Shown here one piece after another: positions 17,669 to 23,703 of a DNA stretch of 32,249 nt. Numbering within the stretch: the first letter of the stretch is position 1; every line of letters starts with the position of its first letter. The translations under genes and the position numbers were made by a program. Source of the DNA: Flavobacteriaceae bacterium (GTDB taxonomy: Bacteria > Bacteroidota > Bacteroidia > Flavobacteriales > Flavobacteriaceae); contig JABAZA010000073.1 of assembly GCA_018608725.1 (NCBI GenBank), positions 1 through 32,249 of the forward strand, in the 5' to 3' direction. The notes under the pieces are model-generated. The model searched no databases, was not told where the DNA came from, and saw only the letters and a list, made by a program, of their open reading frames with translations.

Positions 17669-19287
17669 TTTTTCTGAACATTTTTTAGTTCTAACAAATT
17701 TGTAGGATTGATCCCCAGTCCTACAACATCGAAGGCTGTAAACCGTACCACTTCATCATAAAACAATACGACTACGGGCGCTTTTTTGATAACCAACGCA
17801 TCCATTTTTTGATAGAGATCAATGCGCTTTATAAGATCTGTTTCTAGCATTGCTTGCTCATACCATAAATCGAATTGTGCATCTTTAAAGTGGGTATAAT
17901 TGGGACCATTAGGCGCAAAATTCCCACTGTAAAATAAGGATAAATAATTCTGAGCATCAGGATAATCTGCCACCCAACTCGCTCTAAATAGATCCACTTT
18001 GCCATTTGATTTCGCAGATTTCAGTGAAGATGGCGGCATAACCTCAATGCGAATGGTTAAACCAATTGACTGCAATTCCCGTTGAATAAATTCACTAAAG
18101 CTTAAATAATTAGAAATGGTGGTCAACGTAATTTCGGGTTGTGGATTGCCAGATTCATTTCGGTAAGTTTCTAGTAGCTGTTTTGCTTTTTCGGGTTGAT
18201 AATCGTAGCCCACGTTTTCATTATGCCCTGGAAGTCCTTTTGGGATAAAACCGCCAATGGCAGGAATCCCAATTCCATTTCTTAAGTATTTCATCATTTT
18301 GGCACGATCAAAGCCATAATTCAAAGCTTGTCGAATCAATTCACTTTGGTATTCAGGAACTTCTGAGTCCATATAAAACCCTAAATATTCTGTATTTAAA
18401 TAGGGGGCTCTGAGCATTTTAACACTTGTTGCGTAGCTTTGTTTTAAAACACCATCAGCGCACAAAATATCGTCCTTATATGAAGCGTCTAATCCAGTGA
18501 TGTAGTCAATATTTCCTTGGACAAATTGAAGAAACTCACTTTGTTTGTCTGCCAAAAATGTTATGGATACCGCTTCTAAATACGGCAGTCTTTCACCCTT
18601 TGAATTGGTTTCAAAATAGCGGTTGTTTTTTCTAAAGATTAATTTTATGTTTTCCTCCCAACGTTTAAATTTATAGGGCCCAGTACCTATAGGATTCGAT
18701 CTGAAATTAGCTCCGTAATGTTCTACAATCTCTTTGGGCACTACACTGCAATACTTCATGGTTAAGAGTCCTAAAAAGGCAGGGAAAGGCGATTTTAAAG
18801 TGATCTGAAAACGCTGTGCGTCCAATGCTGTATAAGACTCCACATTTTGAAGTACCCATCCACCTGGTGAAGCTAGTTTAGGGTCTTTCAAACGGTCAAA
18901 ACTATAGGCGAAATCATTAGCAGTTACCGAACGTGTTTGATTTGTTCCAAACAAGGAATGTGTATGGAAATAGACATCTTTTCTTAAATCAAAAGTGTAG
19001 GTCTTTGCGTTTTCCGAAATTTCCCATGAACTCGCAATGGCGGGTACAACATTCATTAAAGAATCCATTTGAACCAAGCCGTTAAACAATTGATTAATCG
19101 CTGAAATATCGGCGTTGTCTTTTGCAAATGCAGGATCTAAAGAGCCTATGTTTTTGTGCTCGTTATATCTAAATACTAGATTGGTTTTAGTATCGACATC
19201 ATTTGTATTACATCCTAAAAATAAGGAACTAAAAAAAAGAAGTCTTCCAATTTGTAGCCAGAAGTAATTAGATGCTTGTTTTGTCAT
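17665..19287 (-). CDS. Peptide/nickel-type ABC substrate-binding lipoprotein (SBP_bac_5)
   Basis: 540 residues. The N-terminus has a lipoprotein signal with lipobox LFLGC, C26 being the acylated residue. The mature part is a class II solute-binding protein of the DppA/OppA family, recognised from FDLRKDVYFHTHSLF, the NPIGTGPYKFKRWEENIKLIF motif, the ALNYGFDRAKMMKYLRNGIGIPA block and length. The expected role is binding oligopeptides, or a related ligand, in the periplasm for an ABC importer. No permease or ATPase gene is adjacent, so it is an orphan here. The start codon lies within the -33 to -7 interval of the divergent mtaB promoter, so the two starts may interfere. Ligand unknown. Confidence 0.9.
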   Translation of the reverse strand: MTKQASNYFWLQIGRLLFFSSLFLGCNTNDVDTKTNLVFRYNEHKNIGSLDPAFAKDNADISAINQLFNGLVQMDSLMNVVPAIASSWEISENAKTYTFDLRKDVYFHTHSLFGTNQTRSVTANDFAYSFDRLKDPKLASPGGWVLQNVESYTALDAQRFQITLKSPFPAFLGLLTMKYCSVVPKEIVEHYGANFRSNPIGTGPYKFKRWEENIKLIFRKNNRYFETNSKGERLPYLEAVSITFLADKQSEFLQFVQGNIDYITGLDASYKDDILCADGVLKQSYATSVKMLRAPYLNTEYLGFYMDSEVPEYQSELIRQALNYGFDRAKMMKYLRNGIGIPAIGGFIPKGLPGHNENVGYDYQPEKAKQLLETYRNESGNPQPEITLTTISNYLSFSEFIQRELQSIGLTIRIEVMPPSSLKSAKSNGKVDLFRASWVADYPDAQNYLSLFYSGNFAPNGPNYTHFKDAQFDLWYEQAMLETDLIKRIDLYQKMDALVIKKAPVVVLFYDEVVRFTAFDVVGLGINPTNLLELKNVQKN

Positions 19288-19310
19288 TATATATGATAAT
19301 TGTAAATTTG
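19280..19310 (+). promoter_or_regulatory. Promoter of mtaB overlapping the divergent lipoprotein start
   Basis: TTTG (19280-19283), a 19-base spacer and TAAATTTG (19303-19310) are a full match to the Bacteroidota promoter. The -33 box lies inside the first codons of the minus-strand binding-protein gene, whose ATG is at 19287-19285. Confidence 0.75.
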
Positions 19311-19332
19311 TCCACTTGGTAAAAGTACAAGA

Positions 19333-20667
19333 ATGATTGATAGAAAAAAAGTCGCTTTTTACACTTTAGGGTGTAAATTAAATTTTTCCGAAACAGCAAC
19401 AATTGCACGAAACTTTCAAGACGAAGGGTTTGATCGTGTTGAGTTTTCTGAATTTGCGGATATTTATGTCATTAATACGTGTTCTGTAACCGAGAATGCA
19501 GACAAACGTTTTAAAACCATTGTAAAGCAGGCACAGCGTTCAAACCCAGAAGCATTTGTCGTGGCTGTAGGGTGTTATGCACAATTACAACCTGAAGAAT
19601 TGGCAGCTGTTGATGGTGTTGATTTGGTATTAGGTGCCACCGAAAAATTTAAAATAACCGATTATTTAAACGAGTTAACCAAAAATGAGTCCGCTGCGAT
19701 TCATTCTTGCGAGATTGAAGATGCCGATTTTTATGTAAGTAGCTATTCCATTGGAGATCGTACGCGCGCTTTTTTGAAAGTCCAAGATGGTTGTGATTAT
19801 AAATGTACCTATTGTACCATTCCTTTAGCACGTGGAATTTCTAGGTCTGATACCCTTCAAAATGTATTGGACAACGCAAAAAAAATAGCAGGTCAAGGTA
19901 TTAAAGAAATTGTCTTAACAGGGGTTAATATTGGAGATTACGGCAAAGGAGAATTTGGAAATAAAAAACACGAGCATACTTTTTATGAATTGGTTCAAGC
20001 TTTGGATACCATTAAAGGGATTCATCGCCTGCGAATTTCGTCTATTGAGCCTAATTTATTAAAAGATAACACGATTGATTTTGTTTCACAAAGTAATTCA
20101 TTTGTGCCTCATTTCCACATTCCTTTACAAAGTGGGAGTAATGTAATGCTTAAAGCGATGCGAAGACGTTACATGAAAGAACTGTATCAAGATCGCGTAG
20201 GGCATATCAAAAGCGTGATGCCTGATGCTTGTATTGGTGTGGATGTAATCGTTGGGTTTCCAGGTGAAACCGATGATTTATTTTTAGAAACTTACAATTT
20301 TTTAAACACTTTAGATATTTCATATCTTCATGTATTTACCTATTCCGAGCGTCCAAATACGCATGCTGCCACTCTTTCTGAAGTCGTACCAAAATCGGTG
20401 CGTTCGAAACGAAGTAAAATGCTGAGAGGCCTGTCTGCCAAAAAACGACGTGCTTTTTATGAAAGTCAAATAGGGAAGAAGCGAACTGTTTTATTTGAGG
20501 GGGAGAACAAAGAAGGGTATATTCATGGGTTCACTGAGAACTATGTCAAAGTAAAAGCACCTTGGAATCCAGAACTCGTCAATACATTGCACGGTATTAC
20601 CCTTACTGAAATTGATTCAGACGGATTGGTAAGATTTGAATTTGAACAAGCGTTCGCACAAACTTAA
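19333..20667 (+). CDS. mtaB: tRNA t6A37 methylthiotransferase
   Basis: Radical SAM enzyme converting N6-threonylcarbamoyladenosine at tRNA position 37 to the 2-methylthio derivative, which improves decoding of ANN codons. The 444 residues show the methylthiotransferase layout: N-terminal UPF0004 domain with cluster ligands C14 (TLGCKLN), C50 (INTCSVT) and C81 (VGCYAQ), the radical SAM cluster C154/C158/C161 in CDYKCTYC, and a C-terminal TRAM-like region (RTVLFEGENKEGYIHGFTENYVKVKAPW). The TLGCKLNFSE opening and TCSVTENAD favour MtaB over MiaB or RimO. It is complete, monocistronic and has a good promoter. Its stop shares TTAA with the convergent small gene. Confidence 0.95.
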   Translation: MIDRKKVAFYTLGCKLNFSETATIARNFQDEGFDRVEFSEFADIYVINTCSVTENADKRFKTIVKQAQRSNPEAFVVAVGCYAQLQPEELAAVDGVDLVLGATEKFKITDYLNELTKNESAAIHSCEIEDADFYVSSYSIGDRTRAFLKVQDGCDYKCTYCTIPLARGISRSDTLQNVLDNAKKIAGQGIKEIVLTGVNIGDYGKGEFGNKKHEHTFYELVQALDTIKGIHRLRISSIEPNLLKDNTIDFVSQSNSFVPHFHIPLQSGSNVMLKAMRRRYMKELYQDRVGHIKSVMPDACIGVDVIVGFPGETDDLFLETYNFLNTLDISYLHVFTYSERPNTHAATLSEVVPKSVRSKRSKMLRGLSAKKRRAFYESQIGKKRTVLFEGENKEGYIHGFTENYVKVKAPWNPELVNTLHGITLTEIDSDGLVRFEFEQAFAQT

Positions 20668-20960
20668 ATGCGTATTCCTACAGGAAGCATTTTTCTATAG
20701 CGACGATTTCCACGTATAAATTTTGCTACAGGGGGACTTGTAGGGACTACACTAATGTTTTTTTCACTAATATTTTCTAAAACGATTTTTAAAAAATTTT
20801 CAAGAAATTCGTCTGACATTAAAACTTCAGGAATATTTAGTTTTGTTAAGAAAATTTTTCGTTCTTGTTGAGAATATTCTAGGGTAGCCATATCGCCGCC
20901 AACATTTAATTCATATTGGCGTAAAAAAGCATTGTCTGTTAAATTAGAAGCGTCAACCAT
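20664..20960 (-). CDS. Degenerate YjdJ-type GNAT-like small protein
   Basis: 98 residues that line up along their length with the small YjdJ-type GNAT family (Acetyltransf_CG): a central ATLEY strand, KIFLTKLNIPEVL in place of the usual (I)xLxHTxVPxEL, and the end block ISVVPTSPPVAKFIRGNRRYRK in place of (L)xVVPLCPFVAxYxxxxPEY. In active members the segment after PxxL is RGxGxG, the acetyl-CoA phosphate loop. Here that segment reads MSDEFLENF and has no glycine. Either the protein has lost catalysis, or it uses another binding mode. TAAATTTG on the minus strand (21009-21002) could be its -7 element. It is convergent with mtaB. Homology is inferred by eye. Confidence 0.65.
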   Translation of the reverse strand: MVDASNLTDNAFLRQYELNVGGDMATLEYSQQERKIFLTKLNIPEVLMSDEFLENFLKIVLENISEKNISVVPTSPPVAKFIRGNRRYRKMLPVGIRI

Positions 20961-21043
20961 AATAAAGTGTTTTTCAGTAGGTTTATGATAATTCTAGACT
21001 GCAAATTTACAAAAAATAATCTAACTTATATTATATTAGCTTA

Positions 21044-21715
21044 GTGTATCAAAATGAAAATAAAATACCTGTCTATTTTTTACCTGGTTTAGCTGCCAAT
21101 CCTAGTATTTTTAAAAACATTCAATTAGACCCTGATAGGTTTGAAATTCACTTTTTAGAATGGATGATTCCTTATCATGAGGAGTCTATTTCAGAGTATG
21201 CATTGCGTTTTTGTTCTAAAGTCAAACATTCAAATGCTGTTTTGGTGGGTGTCTCTTTTGGTGGTATTATTGCTCAAGAAATGAATTTGGTTCAAGATTT
21301 CAGAAAAATCATTATTATTTCGAGTGTTAAATCCCGTCAAGAATTACCGCTCCACCTTCAATTGGCAGGTACAACTAAGGCTTATAAATTTGTTCCCACC
21401 AGTCTTTTTGCACAAAATATTGATTTATTATCAAAATATGCTTTTGGAAAACCCATTGTAAAACGTCTAGATTTATACAAACAGTATTTATCCATCACAG
21501 ACAAACGCTATTTGGACTGGGCCATCAAACAGGTTGTTTCTTGGAGTCAAGAAGTCAGTGACCCTAATTTAATCCACATTCATGGAAATAAGGATATTAT
21601 TTTTCCAATTGATAAGATCGATGACTGTATTGTCGTTGAGGGTGGCACCCATATTATGATTTTGAATAAATTTAAATGGTTGAACGAAAATTTACCCAAT
21701 TTGATTCTTGGTTAA
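21044..21715 (+). CDS. Alpha/beta hydrolase
   Basis: 223 residues with the alpha/beta-hydrolase core: oxyanion-hole region FLPGLAANPSIF, nucleophile elbow GVSFGG with S71, acid D184 in GNKDIIFP and catalytic H203 in GGTHIM. The order and spacing of the triad are normal for a small esterase or lipase-like hydrolase. No signal peptide or membrane segment is present, so it is cytoplasmic. The first in-frame start is GTG at 21044; the next in-frame ATG falls after residue 40, beyond the oxyanion region, so GTG is preferred. Substrate unknown. It precedes the transglycosylase gene by 50 bases on the same strand. Confidence 0.83.
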   Translation: MYQNENKIPVYFLPGLAANPSIFKNIQLDPDRFEIHFLEWMIPYHEESISEYALRFCSKVKHSNAVLVGVSFGGIIAQEMNLVQDFRKIIIISSVKSRQELPLHLQLAGTTKAYKFVPTSLFAQNIDLLSKYAFGKPIVKRLDLYKQYLSITDKRYLDWAIKQVVSWSQEVSDPNLIHIHGNKDIIFPIDKIDDCIVVEGGTHIMILNKFKWLNENLPNLILG

Positions 21716-21765
21716 TGTCCGCTCGCCTTTTTTTTGTATTTTTAAACCATTAAACCCATCCTATT

Positions 21766-22695
21766 ATGCATTACATTAAAAATATTTTTTTTACAATCGG
21801 AACAATTTCTTTGGTTGGATTCCTAGTTTTAGCTTTTACGAGCCAACCCGTTTTAGAAATTGAACACGATTCTTTAGAAAACGATTATAATGTCTACGCC
21901 CTAGAAATTCCAAAAACCCTTGATTTTTCAGGGGAAGAGTTGCCAGTTTATACTCCCGATATTCGAGAACGTATGGATCGTGAGTTGCTTGTAAATACCT
22001 ATTGGCAGTCTAATGGATTGTTGTTGTTTAAGCGGTCTCACCGATATTTTCCTGTCATCGAACCAATTTTAAAATCATATGGAATTCCAGATGATTTTAA
22101 ATATTTAGCCCTTATAGAAAGTGGACTCCAAAATGTAACTTCTCCCGCAGGCGCCAAGGGGTTTTGGCAAATTATGGAAGCTACAGGCAAAGAATATGGG
22201 TTGGAAATTAATTCGAATGTTGACGAGCGTTATCATCTAGAAATGTCAACACACGTGGCTTGTAAATATCTGTTAAAAGCCAAAGAAAAATTTGGCAACT
22301 GGACACTTGCCGCTGCCGCTTATAATGCTGGTGTCCGTGGAATTTCAAATCAACTTGAAAGACAACAGGTCAAAAACTATTATGACTTATTACTTGGAGA
22401 GGAGACTGGTCGTTACATATTTAGAGTAGTTGCTCTAAAAGAAATTATAAATCATCCACATAAATACGGATTCAATTTTACTGTTTCTGATTTATACGCA
22501 CCCATACCAACATCTACAATTCAATTAGATACGGCTGTGACCGACTTTGTACAGTTTGCAAATAAATTAGGTCTTAATTATAAACAATTAAAGATTCATA
22601 ATCCATGGTTGAGAGAAGGGTTTTTGAATAACAAATCCAGAAAATTGTACACTTTAGAAATTCCTGAAAAAGGGTATTATAATAGTAAAAATTAA
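21766..22695 (+). CDS. Membrane-anchored lytic murein transglycosylase (SLT family)
   Basis: Cleaves peptidoglycan glycan strands with formation of 1,6-anhydro-MurNAc ends. The 309-residue protein has an N-terminal hydrophobic signal or anchor (about 6-25) and a family 1 SLT domain (about 88-240) with catalytic E118 in YLALIESGLQ, the AKGFWQIM motif near 130-137 and AAAYNAG near 183-189. The sequence resembles MltD's catalytic domain, but there is no LysM repeat. The C-terminal ~65 residues (ending IPEKGYYNSKN) are a family-specific tail that may stand in for a binding module. Expected in the periplasm, facing the wall. It overlaps the convergent gene by four bases. Confidence 0.9.
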   Translation: MHYIKNIFFTIGTISLVGFLVLAFTSQPVLEIEHDSLENDYNVYALEIPKTLDFSGEELPVYTPDIRERMDRELLVNTYWQSNGLLLFKRSHRYFPVIEPILKSYGIPDDFKYLALIESGLQNVTSPAGAKGFWQIMEATGKEYGLEINSNVDERYHLEMSTHVACKYLLKAKEKFGNWTLAAAAYNAGVRGISNQLERQQVKNYYDLLLGEETGRYIFRVVALKEIINHPHKYGFNFTVSDLYAPIPTSTIQLDTAVTDFVQFANKLGLNYKQLKIHNPWLREGFLNNKSRKLYTLEIPEKGYYNSKN

Positions 22696-23258
22696 CGTCG
22701 CTTCCCGCCGCGTTGTTGTCCACCAAAATGTTGATTTGGCATCGTTGCTTTTTTCATCTGTTGCTTCATCATTTTGATTTGCTCAGACAACATATCTCGT
22801 TTATCTAGTTTTTGGGCTTCTTGCAATAATTTTTGTGCTTCTAACTTTCGACGCTTTGTAAAAGCAATTCCTGCTAAATTTAATTTAGCCATTGCTAAAT
22901 CATGATCCATTGATAAACCAAAACTAATGGCGTTTTTAAAATATTTCTCAGCATCGTTCATGTTTGTTTGAGACACCATGATTCCTTTTAGGAAATTATA
23001 ATAACCTTGTTGCTTTTTAGTCAATGCCGTTTTCGGATTCTTGATCTTATTAAGAAGGCGATCTGTTCCAGGGAAATCTTGTTTTCTAAGTTTAAGAAAA
23101 GCCAAAAGAATCATTTCATTTTTAAAATAGAAAAACACAAATACTAAAGCCAAGAGAATGAGCATAATCCCATTTCCGACATAGGTTTCTGTAATTTGAT
23201 ATACGCCATAAGCGATAATGGCTGTAGCTAGAACTAATTTTATATTTTTGTTGAACAT
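22692..23258 (-). CDS. Membrane-anchored TPR-like protein
   Basis: 188 residues. Two hydrophobic helices (about 7-23 and 29-46) form an N-terminal hairpin anchor, followed by a helical region of about 100 residues with TPR-like pairs: GYYNFLKGIMVSQTNMNDAEKYFKNAIS and MAKLNLAGIAFTKRRKLEAQKLLQEAQ. The tail is very basic and glycine-rich (GGQQRGGKRR). I know similar proteins in Flavobacteriaceae only as hypothetical. It is divergent from rpmH and convergent with the transglycosylase. The anchor plus TPR suggests a scaffold at the inner membrane, but there is no direct evidence for that. Confidence 0.75.
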   Translation of the reverse strand: MFNKNIKLVLATAIIAYGVYQITETYVGNGIMLILLALVFVFFYFKNEMILLAFLKLRKQDFPGTDRLLNKIKNPKTALTKKQQGYYNFLKGIMVSQTNMNDAEKYFKNAISFGLSMDHDLAMAKLNLAGIAFTKRRKLEAQKLLQEAQKLDKRDMLSEQIKMMKQQMKKATMPNQHFGGQQRGGKRR

Positions 23259-23325
23259 ATTTAAGGTTGTTTATTTTGCGAGTACAAAGGTAGTAAAAAC
23301 AAATCAAAATTATTTTAAAATTAGG

Positions 23326-23356
23326 TTTGTCAAAGTAAAAACTCTTTGTATATTTG
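23326..23356 (+). promoter_or_regulatory. Promoter of rpmH
   Basis: TTTG (23326-23329), a 19-base spacer and TATATTTG (23349-23356) form a full consensus Bacteroidota promoter. Transcription should begin near 23361, leaving a leader of about 70 bases. Confidence 0.8.
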
Positions 23357-23360
23357 CACC

Positions 23361-23392
23361 GCGCTTTGAGTAAGGACTTAGGCGCATTTTTT
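23361..23392 (+). promoter_or_regulatory. Terminator-like hairpin at the 5' end of the rpmH leader
   Basis: GCGC (23361-23364) pairs with GCGC (23382-23385). Inside this, TTGAGT pairs with ACTTAG using two wobble pairs around an AAGG loop, and the stem is followed by ATTTTTT (23386-23392). It has the form of an intrinsic terminator but lies at the predicted transcript start, about 40 bases before the rpmH ATG. It could be an attenuator, a ribosomal-protein-binding site or a 5' stability element. Confidence 0.5.
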
Positions 23393-23432
23393 AAAGATAA
23401 CAACACTCGTAAAGTTTTAAAAATATACTAGA

Positions 23433-23591
23433 ATGAAAAGAACGTTTCAACCATCAAAAAGAAAAAGAAAAAATAAACATGGTTTTAGAGAAAGAATGGC
23501 TTCCGCTAATGGAAGAAAAGTTCTTGCTAGAAGACGTGCTAAAGGAAGAAAGAAAATTAGTGTATCTTCTGAACTTCGTCACAAAAAATAA
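23433..23591 (+). CDS. rpmH: 50S ribosomal protein L34
   Basis: 52-residue basic protein of the large subunit, of normal family length. It starts [18 protein letters not shown] and continues [25 protein letters not shown], the diagnostic L34 block. The ATG at 23433 is followed by a uniform reading frame to TAA at 23589-23591. It has a consensus promoter and a leader of about 70 bases upstream, and a strong terminator directly downstream, so it forms a single-gene transcription unit. Unlike in many bacteria, no rnpA or dnaA lies next to it in this window. Confidence 0.96.
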   Translation: MKRTFQPSKRKRKNKHGFRERMASANGRKVLARRRAKGRKKISVSSELRHKK

Positions 23592-23614
23592 TGATTAACA
23601 ATTGTTAATATATT

Positions 23615-23645
23615 AAAGGTGTTGCTTGTAGCAATGCCTTTTTTT
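23615..23645 (+). terminator. Terminator after rpmH
   Basis: AAAGGTGTTGC (23615-23625) pairs fully with GCAATGCCTTT (23631-23641), counting two G-T pairs, around a 5-base loop. A T-run follows (to 23645). Confidence 0.85.
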
Positions 23646-23703
23646 ATACCCAAACGTTACTTAATTTTGTATCTTATTATACTACAACTAATTACATTAA
23701 AAA

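Noticed and set aside
23122-23406. Minus-strand open frame of 94 codons across the rpmH promoter
   Set aside because: It overlaps a consensus promoter and the start of the TPR-like gene in another frame, and looks random in composition.
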